A stretch of 64,000 bases of DNA from positions 1 to 64,000 of the forward strand of contig DIYI01000012.1 in assembly GCA_002428965.1 (NCBI GenBank), given 5' to 3'. The translations under genes were made by a program, and so were the position numbers. Numbering within the stretch: position 1 is the first letter of the stretch; each line of letters begins with the position of its first letter. The stretch is from Jejuia sp. UBA6058. GTDB lineage: Bacteria; Bacteroidota; Bacteroidia; Flavobacteriales; Flavobacteriaceae. Positions 7,800-17,239 of the stretch are shown in pieces. Under the pieces are notes generated by a model, which saw only the letters and a program-made list of their open reading frames with translations, was not told where the DNA came from and searched no databases.

Positions 7800-7821
7800 G
7801 TTTAGTAATAACTCAGGCTTC
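7780..7821 (-). terminator. Terminator shared at the convergent lspA end
   Basis: GAAGCCTAAG at 7791-7800 and CTCAGGCTTC at 7812-7821 form a 10-bp stem with one mismatch. On the minus strand it is followed by a T-rich run, so it can end transcription of the lipoprotein gene at 7885-8625. It overlaps the last codons of lspA; on the plus strand no T run follows. Confidence 0.6.
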
Positions 7822-7884
7822 AAATATAAAATAGCTCAATTTAAAGTAGTTTTAGAAAATCTTCTAATCTGTGCTACAAGAATC

Positions 7885-8625
7885 TTATGGAATAGTAAAA
7901 GGCACGTTTTCACCTGCACCATAGCCTCCATCCGATGCGTGTATAACCCTACCATCAAAAGTTAAAGAATAGGGGCCAGCTCCATCCTCAAAGCCATCAA
8001 ATATGCTAAATGTATAATCGCCAGAGGCTAAACATACATTTCTTGTAATTCCACCTGTTAAACCATCATAAGCTCCAAAACCTGGTGGTGAGAGGCTTTC
8101 AAACACGGTCTCTCCAGAAGCATTCACAATACGCCAATAAATCTCTTCAGGCCAATCATCAAAAGTGAAATCTAAAACCAGCTCTGGATTTGGGCATACC
8201 TGTTTTAAATTTAAAGTAATAGGATCGCTTATAAAAAGCCGCTCTGCTTCGCTACTTAATTCCACGACTAATACATCTGCACCTGATGTATCTACATTGG
8301 CTCCAACAACTTCTACAATAAAACTACCCACGTTACTATTCGCAGGAATGGTTACTGTTGCTGGTACTGTATACGCCAAAGCATCAGCCGTGGTCAAATC
8401 TGCATTTACAGCAAGATTAAAAGTTCTGGTATCTCCAGAAGTCTGGGATGCGGCAATCCTAATTTCTTGTGAAATAGTACCTGATGGGTCCACACCTATT
8501 TGAAAACCAGATTCAAGTCCAACAAAGTCAATGCTTATAATGGTAGGTGTATCATCATTTTCTTCGCAGTTACTCACAAGCATTACGCTGCAAATAACTG
8601 ATAATATGGTAATTAATTTTTTCAT
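7885..8625 (-). CDS. Secreted lipoprotein with beta-sandwich domains
   Basis: This is a 246-residue protein with a lipobox ending at Cys20 (LVSNC) followed by an acidic stretch. The body is rich in predicted beta-strand. Residues about 40-140 look like a Calx-beta or Ig-like repeat (Thr/Val-rich, ANSNVGSFIVEV). The C-terminal half has TFDDWPEEIYWRI and SGDYTFSIFDGFEDGAGPYSL, a pattern seen in secreted protease-associated proteins. I do not know a named family. It starts 17 bp after the subtilase gene and is probably the last gene of the SusC-SusD-subtilase operon, so a surface role in peptide capture or protease partnering is a reasonable inference. Confidence 0.6.
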   Translation of the reverse strand: MKKLITILSVICSVMLVSNCEENDDTPTIISIDFVGLESGFQIGVDPSGTISQEIRIAASQTSGDTRTFNLAVNADLTTADALAYTVPATVTIPANSNVGSFIVEVVGANVDTSGADVLVVELSSEAERLFISDPITLNLKQVCPNPELVLDFTFDDWPEEIYWRIVNASGETVFESLSPPGFGAYDGLTGGITRNVCLASGDYTFSIFDGFEDGAGPYSLTFDGRVIHASDGGYGAGENVPFTIP

Positions 8626-8642
8626 AATTATAGAGGTTTAAG

Positions 8643-10568
8643 TTATTTAATAATAATTTTTTTTGTGATTTTTGAATTATCACTTGTTATACTCAAAAAG
8701 TAAATTCCACTTGAAAACTTAGAAGTATTAACCGAATACTTCTCTTTTGAAACTTTAGTCAAAACATCCTTATGTACTAAACCGCCATGCATGTCGTACA
8801 AAGCGATTTCTGCATTGTTAGGAAACCTTTTGTAATCAATATTGATTCTATCTGAAGCAGGTATGGGCCATATACTTAAGCCTGATAACTTATTTTCCTG
8901 AGTATTTAAAGTTAGATTATTTCCCGTAAGTATCAGTGAAAACGCTTGAGAACCGTTTGTTAACGAACCCTTGTGCGTAACAGTTAATGTGTAGTTCCCA
9001 TCCAATGGATTTAAAACATCAATGCGCTCAATATTATCCACATTGTTATCCCCTTTTATGGCTAAACCAGTAATATTAGTATTGTCAAGCTTCCAAGGAG
9101 TATAAATTGTATTATTAACATCCGTTAAGCGTAAATCCAAATCGTTTACAAGTCTTGGTGATAATACATTATTAGGACTTAGCGAAACAATACCAGCAGG
9201 ATCCGTCCAGCAGATGGAAGCTTTTAACTCACTACCGCCAGAAGCAGAAAATGTATAAGTATAGGTATCACCTTCGTTTAAAATACCCTCAATAATAATA
9301 GCTGTTCCATCCTTATCTCCCTTGATAACGTTAGCGGCTTTTTCAGCATCTAATAATCCCCAACCTAAAAAGGGATCGGGACCAGCTTTAACATTATCAT
9401 CTAAAGCAGTATGGCAAACCAAACCTCTTGCTGTTGCGGCACGCATATACACGGAATTAAGCAGATTATAATATTCCTGCAATAACACAATAGAACCTGT
9501 AACATTAGGCGCTGAAAACGACGTACCATTTTGGGTATTGTAAGCCGTATCGCTTGATGATGTTGCTGAAAACACATCTTCACCTTTACCAGCGATATCA
9601 GGTTTTATTCTAAAATCGTCTGTTGGACCTTGGCTGCTAAAATCGCTTCTGGTAAAGAACTGTATATCTCCAGTAGATCCGTTGAACAGCACATTAGCAC
9701 TCGCTACAACCAAACTATTTTTGCTTGTGGAGTAATCAGTTAATTTATCATATCCTGTAGCGAGACCTCCTGAGTAATTCTCGAGCCCTTCGTTACCGGC
9801 TGAAGTTACTGGCAAATGATACGGTGCATTATACGTAATTAAATCCCAGGCTCTTGAAATGTTAGAGTAATTTCCAATTTCTTCAGCTGATTTTTGCTGA
9901 GAACCATCTTGCCTAAATATTGGGAACCCATAAGAGTGGTTAGATAGCAGTAAACCGTTGGAACTTTCATCTAGTATTTCCTCTTCATTTCTATCCCAAT
10001 CATAAGAATTTACTCTTGCTTTTGGGGCCATACCCTTAGCATCAGGGTCAACTCCTTTTGCTATAATTGTTGCCGCAACGCGAGTTGCATGCCCATCTAT
10101 TACGGTTCCCGACAAATCTGAAAATGTAATTCGAGATTGCGGGATAATTTGATCATCAGTAAATTCTACATGGCTAGCCCTTGCACTTTCAAAATCCCAA
10201 ACACCTACTATCATGTTCTCCCCTTCCAAATTTAATCCTAGGCTCCCATTAGGCAACAAACTATTTGTTTTTGTCGCCCTTGCTGCATCAATGTTATCTG
10301 AACATAAGTACATAGGCTTTCCGTTAACAACATCATATATAAAAAAGCTTTTACCCTTTATAATACTTGTTCTTTTGGTGTTGCTACCTCTTAAAAAGCC
10401 AATAACTCTATTTTCCCTTTCTTGATACTCAGTTTTAAAATTGCTTTTCAATTGCTCAATTTTTGTCATATCATACATTGACTTAATCAGCAAGCGCTCT
10501 TCGCTCGTTTGTGCAAAACCGTTTATGAAAGCCATCAATAAGAAAAATAGAATGTTTTCTTTTTTCAT
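8643..10568 (-). CDS. S8 subtilisin-like peptidase with type A sorting domain
   Basis: This 641-residue secreted serine protease has a signal peptide at residues 1-20 ending FAQ. The catalytic triad is Asp125 (GVWDFES), His160 (DGHATRVA) and Ser350 (GTSFSAP), with the oxyanion Asn259 in SAGNEG. A beta-sandwich follows (about 430-550). The C-terminus (about 565-641) is a type IX secretion type A sorting domain with LSIWPIPASDRINI and GIYFLSI. It should be exported and held on or released from the cell surface. I chose the ATG at 10568 because it places the basic residues next to the hydrophobic core; an ATG four codons earlier (10580) is possible. It lies downstream of SusC/SusD, suggesting protein rather than glycan use. 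Confidence 0.9.
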   Translation of the reverse strand: MKKENILFFLLMAFINGFAQTSEERLLIKSMYDMTKIEQLKSNFKTEYQERENRVIGFLRGSNTKRTSIIKGKSFFIYDVVNGKPMYLCSDNIDAARATKTNSLLPNGSLGLNLEGENMIVGVWDFESARASHVEFTDDQIIPQSRITFSDLSGTVIDGHATRVAATIIAKGVDPDAKGMAPKARVNSYDWDRNEEEILDESSNGLLLSNHSYGFPIFRQDGSQQKSAEEIGNYSNISRAWDLITYNAPYHLPVTSAGNEGLENYSGGLATGYDKLTDYSTSKNSLVVASANVLFNGSTGDIQFFTRSDFSSQGPTDDFRIKPDIAGKGEDVFSATSSSDTAYNTQNGTSFSAPNVTGSIVLLQEYYNLLNSVYMRAATARGLVCHTALDDNVKAGPDPFLGWGLLDAEKAANVIKGDKDGTAIIIEGILNEGDTYTYTFSASGGSELKASICWTDPAGIVSLSPNNVLSPRLVNDLDLRLTDVNNTIYTPWKLDNTNITGLAIKGDNNVDNIERIDVLNPLDGNYTLTVTHKGSLTNGSQAFSLILTGNNLTLNTQENKLSGLSIWPIPASDRINIDYKRFPNNAEIALYDMHGGLVHKDVLTKVSKEKYSVNTSKFSSGIYFLSITSDNSKITKKIIIK

Positions 10569-10671
10569 TTGAGTGAACATGTTAGTTAATTAACTAAACG
10601 AGAAATCCATAACCCAATGTAAATTGAATACTGGGTTTACTCGACTAGATTTTATAAGGACATTTGAAACA

Positions 10672-12117
10672 TTAGCTGTTGATGCTATCATCAATATTTG
10701 GATTTGCATCTATCTCTTTTTGAGGGATTTTCAAGAAAAATAGCTCACTATCTGCAGGCACATTAATAATTACACGATGCACATCATCTCTTAAAATAGG
10801 TTGTCTGTAACGTTTTGCATCAAAAAACTCAACGCCATTTTCTCCATACATTTCCTTGCGTCTTTCCAACAAAATTTCATCAAGAAGCGCTTGACCTGTG
10901 TTACCAGATCTAACAGCATTTGGATCTCTATCCTTTTGAAGTGCAAATAGTAAATCTTGTGCTGCAGGTTGATTGTTAAGATGATATTGAGCTTCAGCAT
11001 CAACAAGGACCATCTCAGACTTTCGCATTATTGGGAAATCTTCTTGAAGTGTGAAAGAAAATTTAGTAGTTATAAACTCCCTGTAAGGTGTTGTTTCAGA
11101 AACACCATATAGATCAAAAAATAATCTTCTCTCATCCGTTTCAGAAAAGGTACTCACAAAATTAGTATTAATATAAGTTGCTTTAAAAAATGCTGCTCCT
11201 GATAGATGATCGGTAAAGTTGGCCGGTGCGCCCCAGTAAAATGTAGATTCTGCTTGATCTTGGTACATTGCCCAAACCCATTCTGGGTCGCTCATATCTT
11301 GAAACCCGGTTCCAAAACTTGTAGACGCTACAGCCGATGTTGCATCTCCGCCATATACTGCTCTTGCTGAAGATGATGCCAAAGTCCAATCATCTTGAGT
11401 AACCAATAATACACGCGCCAATATACCTTGAGCTACCGCTTTGTTAATGTAACTTTTACCCAATCTATCATCCGATAAATCTTGAATAGCCTCCTTCAAA
11501 TCTGAAACAATAAGTGCATAAACTTCACTTAAAGAACTTGTCGGGTTACCTTCGGAAGCTCCTGTAGCTGGCTCTGTGTAAATTGGTAACCTTGAAACAC
11601 TTTGATCATTGTTATAGTTAGGCGCAAAATCTAAAGCTAATTGAAAATAGTAAAATGCCCTAAGGGTTTTTCCAACAGCAATAAACTCTTTTTTTGCATT
11701 GTTATCAATACTAGGGCTATCGGTTACACCTTTTATTAAGGTGTTCGCCTGATTGATCATATCATAGCTAAAATCCCAATTAAAAATTGTTCGTCTAAAA
11801 TTAGGCTCCCTGTTTTCATGTCCATAATCAAATAAATACCAACTTGGAGCTTGAATTAGATCATTCCCCTTAATAGTTCTGGCAAAATATATGGATTGAA
11901 GACCCGCGGTATCCGTTGCAGAATACTGACTTCTAAATCTTCTAAGAATTCCTGTAATATATGATTCTACTATTGAGGCATTACTGAAAACAACATCAGC
12001 AGTAACACCATCTGTATTTTTGGGTTCATCTAAAAAATCTTCTGAGCAGCTTGTAAACATTATACATATAAGGAGAAAGAATGCTGCACGTTTCCCTATG
12101 TTATTAACTTTTTTCAT
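10672..12117 (-). CDS. SusD/RagB family surface lipoprotein
   Basis: This 481-residue lipoprotein has its lipobox Cys at about residue 24 (MFTSCSEDFLDEP, the usual SusD N-terminus). Helical TPR-like segments cover residues 80-250 and the C-terminal part ends in FFLKIPQKEIDANPNI, the standard SusD ending. SusD proteins sit as a lid on the SusC porin and capture the nutrient. The gene follows SusC after 11 bp. At 481 residues it is within the family's range. Because a protease rather than a glycosidase completes the operon, the ligand may be peptide. Confidence 0.92.
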   Translation of the reverse strand: MKKVNNIGKRAAFFLLICIMFTSCSEDFLDEPKNTDGVTADVVFSNASIVESYITGILRRFRSQYSATDTAGLQSIYFARTIKGNDLIQAPSWYLFDYGHENREPNFRRTIFNWDFSYDMINQANTLIKGVTDSPSIDNNAKKEFIAVGKTLRAFYYFQLALDFAPNYNNDQSVSRLPIYTEPATGASEGNPTSSLSEVYALIVSDLKEAIQDLSDDRLGKSYINKAVAQGILARVLLVTQDDWTLASSSARAVYGGDATSAVASTSFGTGFQDMSDPEWVWAMYQDQAESTFYWGAPANFTDHLSGAAFFKATYINTNFVSTFSETDERRLFFDLYGVSETTPYREFITTKFSFTLQEDFPIMRKSEMVLVDAEAQYHLNNQPAAQDLLFALQKDRDPNAVRSGNTGQALLDEILLERRKEMYGENGVEFFDAKRYRQPILRDDVHRVIINVPADSELFFLKIPQKEIDANPNIDDSINS

Positions 12118-12128
12118 TTCTATTTTTT

Positions 12129-15100
12129 TTAAAATTCAAGTAAAACTCCGGTTGTTATGGTTTTAGCTAGAGGAGATCTGCTATTTGTAACCCCATTAAA
12201 TGCTTGTTCAGGATCAATGCCTTTATGAGATTGCCAGGTTAAAATATTATCTGCCTGAAGGAAAAGTCTAAATCTGCTTATGCCGTATTTACTAAGTGCT
12301 TCTGTTGGTATATTATATCCAAATGTTAAACTCTTTAATCTTACATAATCATTGTCAAAAAGAAAACGAGTAGACCTTGCAGAATGATTATTATTACTTG
12401 CCAAAAGTAACGGTACATCTGTAATATCACCAGGTTGCTGCCATCTATTAAAATTATCAGGATGTATTGGATTACCAGGATTCTCAAACTGATTAATCAA
12501 CCCTGAGTAATCGGTATCAAGCAATTGACCTCCAAAACTGAAGTTTGCCAATATGTTTAAATCAAACTGCTTATATTTTAAGAAGGTGGTAAACCCTCCA
12601 TAAATATCTGGAATTGAAGTGCCTTTTTGATATCTGGTAGCTTCATCATAATTTTTAGTTGTGGTTTTGCCAACAACTTCTCCATTTGCATCTAAAACAT
12701 CAATAAACCACATGCCTCTACCATCAGCAGGATCAACACCTGCCCAATCTCTTATAAAGAAATCGAATATAGAGTTCCCTACTTTCCATAGCTTAGAACC
12801 ATTAATAAATTCATCTTGAGTTAACTCAGTAATTTCATTATCTATAATGGAGAAATTTAACCCTGTAGTCCATAAAAAGTCATTAGTGCTTATATTCCTT
12901 GTTGTTATTGAAGCTTCCCATCCGTAGTTGCGTAATGCTCCAACATTTGTGGTTATGTTATCTATACCTGTTGAAGATGGTACGGGTTTATCGTAAATTA
13001 AATCGATAGATTCCTTATCAAAATACTCCACAGTACCAGAGACAACACCCTTGAATAATTCAAAATCTAACCCAATATTTGTAAGCGCTGTTTTTTCCCA
13101 AGAAATGAATGGATCCGCTAATCCTGCTAGTATAACACCTGTATTTCCTTCGTTATTCCAACCAAGATTAAAAATAGATTGATATGGGAAATAATTCTGT
13201 GTATTATCTGAATTAAGAACCTGATTGTTACCCAATTCTCCGTAAGACAACTTAAGTTTTAAAAAGTCTACAACGTTACTATCTTCTAGAAAACTTTCAT
13301 TAGATATTACCCAACTTGCTCCAGCCGCAAAAAAGTTACCCCATCTTACATCAGAACCAAATCTTGACGAGCCATCCCGTCTACCCGAAAATTCAGCAAA
13401 ATAGGTTTGATCATAATTGTACGAAACACGTGCCAAATAACTATTTATCCTTTCGGAAGAGGTATTTCCAAGAGCATCTTCAGGAACAGTTCGTCCGTCT
13501 AAAACTGATACATCTGGTAAAAATCCTGTACCTTGAGCTTGAAGTTCATCAAAAACAAAAGTGTAAGCTTCTGTTATTAAATCTATACCTAAATTATGGT
13601 TACCAAAATCTTTATTATAGTTCAAACTTTGGATCGCATTGACAGTTGTTGTTAAATCTCTGTCTTGTGTTATTCTACCATTAATTTCTTTAGCGAAACC
13701 AACCTCATCGTCATTAAAACTAAAGGAATCAAACAAATAATTTTCATAACTAAAATTGGTTTTAAAGGTTAAATCTTCTGTTAGTTTTACTTCTGCAAAT
13801 GCGTTACCCAAAAAGTTAGTTCTTGTTCTTCTTTCTTTACCAAGAAGTATGGTAGCTATATTATTTTCTCCACCAAATGCATTACGAACACTATTTACTG
13901 GTTGCCCTACGTTAAGACCATCTCCTGTATCAAAAATTAGGTTTCCAGCATCATCTCGTATAAGAGCTCCACTAGCATCTCGAAGATAAATAGGATAAAC
14001 CCCAGATACACCATATATATAGGAAATAACTTGTTGCACACTTCCACTTGTTTGGTCTGGATTATTAGAAGCGGAACGCGAAAAGCTAGATCGAAGTCCA
14101 ACTTTCAACCAATCATTTACTTGCGACTCAAGATTTAATCTTGAAGCAATCCTTTCAAAATTAGACCTTAAAACAGGCCCTTCGTCATTCAAATAATCAA
14201 TAGACATGAAATATGTGGTATTCTCACTACCTCCTGATAAACTTAAATTATGATTAACTCTTAAAACATCTCTTCTTATAAGTTCCTCTTCCCAATCTGT
14301 TTGCCATAATAGATTTGCTCCTTGTCTTAAATTCCCGTTTACATCTATAGGTTGAGCAACGCTATATGGGTTGTATCCAAGATAGTCTACCAGTTGATTA
14401 CTAGCATTAGCCGCCGCTTCAGCAGGTGATTGTCCGTTTTCATATTGATTGGTATTTCTAAGTGCCTCCCAATTGAGCTTCATATAGTCCTCGGTCTTCA
14501 CCAAATCATGCAAACCGACGGTTGGATTTGACAAACCTATTTGAGATCTAAATGTGATTTTTGGAGCTGAACCTTTCCGCCCTTTCTTAGTTGTAATTAG
14601 AATAACACCATTAGCGCCTCTTGATCCATACAGTGCCGTTGAAGAAGCATCTTTTAAAACACTCATCGATTCTATTTGATCTTGACTTATGCTGTTCAAA
14701 TTTCCATTAAACGCCGCCCCATCAACAACAATTAAAGGGTCTTGCGAAGCATTTAAACTCCCAAAACCTCTAATACGAATCGTTGGATTATTTCCTGGTT
14801 GACCTCCTGCCGTTAATAAGTTCAAACCTGGAACAGTACCTTGTAAAGCTCGTAAAGGAGAAGTAACTTGTTGTGTTTCTATAACCTCAGCAGAAACAAC
14901 CCCAACAGAACCAACAATGGACTGTTTGGTTTGTGTTCCGTAGGCCACAACAACCACTTCTTCAAGTGAAGTAGCGTCTTCTTCAAGTTTAATATTGATG
15001 GTATTTGAAGCCCCAACCGTAACCTCTTTGTTGCCGTAACCAACGAAACTGAATACAAGCACCGTGCCCTCTTGAGCAATAATAGAGTACTTGCCATCAA

Positions 15101-15269
15101 AATCGGCCGAGGTGCCTGATGTTGTTCCTTTAATTAAAATAGTTGCTCCAGGTAGTGGTAGATTTTGATTATCTGTAACCTTCCCAGAAATAGTTCGTTC
15201 TTGTGCAAATAATGAAGTCACACCAAACATTAATAGCACTAAAAATGCGTAGTAGTTTTTTAATCTCAT
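12129..15269 (-). CDS. SusC/RagA TonB-linked outer-membrane transporter
   Basis: This 1046-residue protein has a signal peptide (1-22, LFAQ) and a carboxypeptidase-regulatory-like domain (about 24-105: GKVTDNQNLPLPGATILIKG). A TonB-box-like EEVVVVAYG at about 104 precedes the plug domain with LRALQGTVPGLNL, IRIRGFGS and LKDASSTALYGSRGANGVILITTKKG (the SusC signature in pieces). A long beta-barrel ends in a terminal aromatic (LLEF). It imports oligomers captured by SusD using TonB energy. It is the first gene of the SusC-SusD-subtilase-lipoprotein operon. The AraC regulator upstream on the same strand is a plausible controller. Confidence 0.95.
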   Translation of the reverse strand: MRLKNYYAFLVLLMFGVTSLFAQERTISGKVTDNQNLPLPGATILIKGTTSGTSADFDGKYSIIAQEGTVLVFSFVGYGNKEVTVGASNTINIKLEEDATSLEEVVVVAYGTQTKQSIVGSVGVVSAEVIETQQVTSPLRALQGTVPGLNLLTAGGQPGNNPTIRIRGFGSLNASQDPLIVVDGAAFNGNLNSISQDQIESMSVLKDASSTALYGSRGANGVILITTKKGRKGSAPKITFRSQIGLSNPTVGLHDLVKTEDYMKLNWEALRNTNQYENGQSPAEAAANASNQLVDYLGYNPYSVAQPIDVNGNLRQGANLLWQTDWEEELIRRDVLRVNHNLSLSGGSENTTYFMSIDYLNDEGPVLRSNFERIASRLNLESQVNDWLKVGLRSSFSRSASNNPDQTSGSVQQVISYIYGVSGVYPIYLRDASGALIRDDAGNLIFDTGDGLNVGQPVNSVRNAFGGENNIATILLGKERRTRTNFLGNAFAEVKLTEDLTFKTNFSYENYLFDSFSFNDDEVGFAKEINGRITQDRDLTTTVNAIQSLNYNKDFGNHNLGIDLITEAYTFVFDELQAQGTGFLPDVSVLDGRTVPEDALGNTSSERINSYLARVSYNYDQTYFAEFSGRRDGSSRFGSDVRWGNFFAAGASWVISNESFLEDSNVVDFLKLKLSYGELGNNQVLNSDNTQNYFPYQSIFNLGWNNEGNTGVILAGLADPFISWEKTALTNIGLDFELFKGVVSGTVEYFDKESIDLIYDKPVPSSTGIDNITTNVGALRNYGWEASITTRNISTNDFLWTTGLNFSIIDNEITELTQDEFINGSKLWKVGNSIFDFFIRDWAGVDPADGRGMWFIDVLDANGEVVGKTTTKNYDEATRYQKGTSIPDIYGGFTTFLKYKQFDLNILANFSFGGQLLDTDYSGLINQFENPGNPIHPDNFNRWQQPGDITDVPLLLASNNNHSARSTRFLFDNDYVRLKSLTFGYNIPTEALSKYGISRFRLFLQADNILTWQSHKGIDPEQAFNGVTNSRSPLAKTITTGVLLEF

Positions 15270-15501
15270 AGAAAATGATTTTGAATTAGTCTATGCAGAT
15301 TGCAAAAAGGAAGGCAGTAAAGTTTTTTTAAGTGACTAATTCAAAAAATTATACTTTACTAACAAAGTTTAGTGGAACTTGTATGTTTTTTAAGTAAAGC
15401 GCTTTATCTGCCTTACCTATTTTACAATTGCATAGTAAAGCAACACATAACAAGCTGGAAAAGAGTTAATTCTGATAATAGTTTACCTCGCCGATTTAAA
15501 T
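15270..15501. promoter_or_regulatory. Intergenic region upstream of susC with a 12-bp palindrome
   Basis: This 232-bp gap between the AraC regulator and susC has no gene. TAAAGCGCTTTA at 15395-15406 is a perfect 12-bp palindrome, and related AGTAAAG/CTTTACT words recur at about 15317-15322, 15353-15359 and 15434-15440. These could be binding sites for a regulator of the susC operon. No clear TANNTTTG box is seen on the minus strand. Confidence 0.3.
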
Positions 15502-17031
15502 TTACTTTCGTTTTACTTTTAAATTGGAGTTAAATCTATTTTGAATGTATTCGGTAGGTGTAAGTGAAGTTTCTTTCTTAAAAGCTTTATTAAAAGTAAC
15601 CTTATTATTAAAACCTACTTCGTAGGCCACATCAATAATATTGAAATTACCATGAATATCGCTTTCCAAAATTCTAATAGCCTCTTTAATTCGAAACTTA
15701 TTAATTAACTCGAAAAAATTCATTTCAAAATGCTCATTAATAATTTGTGAAGTATTATGCTTTGTAGTATTTAGTTTTTCTGAAAGTAATGCAAGACTAA
15801 TTCCACTCTTTTTGTAAATCTCTTCTTCAGTTAGCAACTTTATTAATTGCTCCTTCAACTCCTCAGAAAATGCATTTGTAAGTCCAGACTTCTCATACTT
15901 TTGATTGAATGCAGAAGCTAGAGTTAAACCTGTATTGCCAAATATACTGGGCTGAACAAAAGCCATATAACCTATATACAATACCATGGTAGACATTATT
16001 CCTATTAAAATATAATACAAATTACTTGATATGTTTTCTGACACCAAGAAGGCAAAAACTCCATAAATCAAATAGGTAACAACATATAATATATGAATTA
16101 AGTATAGAGTAAATGCCCATTTTTTTATTGGTTTTTTATCCGAATCTAGGTGTAGCACTTTTATTTTAGAAAACAGCATTTTTCCTATTAGAACAGCATA
16201 CAAAACCAGAGATATAGATTTAACCAGAAAAATAAAAAAATCATTGCCCTCTGCAGAAACAATTTCAAGCATTATTCGCAACTTTTCTTCAGAACTAAGT
16301 ACATAAATCGGTAGTAGGAACAGCAGTAAAATTATGGTTGGCAATAGGTGTAAAAGACTTATGGTTCTAAACTTATAATCCTGTAGAACGTGTTTAATGT
16401 AAAAGTACAGTGACGGACCAAACAACAGTGCCATACTAGAAGAAAATCGATATGAATGCGGATAATTAAGTCCTAATTTTGTCATATACAACACAAACTC
16501 TAAAATAAAAAAAGAATGGGCCGAAATAAAAATACTAATGAACACCTTGGTCTTTTTGCTTCCACTTTTGGACAGATTAATTACTAAAACAAGAAACAAA
16601 CCTATTAGAGCTGCACAGAAATAAAAAAAAGACAAAACACTAACTTTTGGCAAGTACTTATCCTCCAAATCATGATACTCTTGTGTTCCTTTTATTGGAT
16701 TAAAAGCACTATCAGAAATGAGCGAAATGTCTAATGTAGACTTAATATACTTTTCAGCATAAATTTTAGCATCTTTTGGTTGCTTGAGTTTAGCATTTAA
16801 AAGAGATAAGTTCTTAAAAACCACAATTGAGTCATCTCGTTTTTCTTTTATGGCTTCTTGATAAAGTACTAATAAATCTAAACTTCCTAATGCCCTATCG
16901 GTCTTCTTCTCTTCTATAAGACTATCTACTTGAAATACTACCGCAGTTTTAACGCTTGAATGCGCGTTTATTTTTAAAGCTAGCACTAAGACGACAAAAA
17001 GAATTGCAATATTTTTACTTTGCACTAACAT
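15502..17031 (-). CDS. Membrane-bound AraC-family transcriptional regulator
   Basis: This 509-residue protein has three parts. An N-terminal signal-like segment and a short helical region (about 25-125) would face the periplasm. About seven membrane passes lie between 130 and 365. The cytoplasmic C-terminus (about 385-509) carries an AraC/HTH_18 DNA-binding domain, with LALLSEKLNTTKHNTSQIINEHF as the first helix-turn-helix and IIDVAYEVGFNNKVTFNKAFKKE as the second. Such regulators in Flavobacteriia sense extracellular or membrane signals and act on nearby nutrient-uptake genes. Its position just upstream of susC on the same strand makes that operon the likely target, which is inference. Confidence 0.85.
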   Translation of the reverse strand: MLVQSKNIAILFVVLVLALKINAHSSVKTAVVFQVDSLIEEKKTDRALGSLDLLVLYQEAIKEKRDDSIVVFKNLSLLNAKLKQPKDAKIYAEKYIKSTLDISLISDSAFNPIKGTQEYHDLEDKYLPKVSVLSFFYFCAALIGLFLVLVINLSKSGSKKTKVFISIFISAHSFFILEFVLYMTKLGLNYPHSYRFSSSMALLFGPSLYFYIKHVLQDYKFRTISLLHLLPTIILLLFLLPIYVLSSEEKLRIMLEIVSAEGNDFFIFLVKSISLVLYAVLIGKMLFSKIKVLHLDSDKKPIKKWAFTLYLIHILYVVTYLIYGVFAFLVSENISSNLYYILIGIMSTMVLYIGYMAFVQPSIFGNTGLTLASAFNQKYEKSGLTNAFSEELKEQLIKLLTEEEIYKKSGISLALLSEKLNTTKHNTSQIINEHFEMNFFELINKFRIKEAIRILESDIHGNFNIIDVAYEVGFNNKVTFNKAFKKETSLTPTEYIQNRFNSNLKVKRK

Positions 17032-17176
17032 TAAAATTGGCCAGCTGTTTAGATTATAAGATTTAGTTTTAGCTATTTTACATGAAATTATAAATTAATA
17101 TACATGTGAAATCTTAAAAAAAACTTAAAAAGGTAATACCCGATAATCTTTTACCCCAGATAACGACATATCCGAC

Positions 17177-17202
17177 AAAAAAAGCATCTCAGAAAGAGAT
17201 GC
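17177..17202 (-). terminator. Rho-independent terminator after galE
   Basis: GCATCTC at 17184-17190 pairs with GAGATGC at 17196-17202 around a 5-nt loop. Read on the minus strand it is followed by a run of seven T (17177-17183). It lies 38 bp beyond the galE stop. Confidence 0.8.
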
Positions 17203-17239
17203 TTCGACTTATGTGATTAGAACGATATTTCTATAAAAT

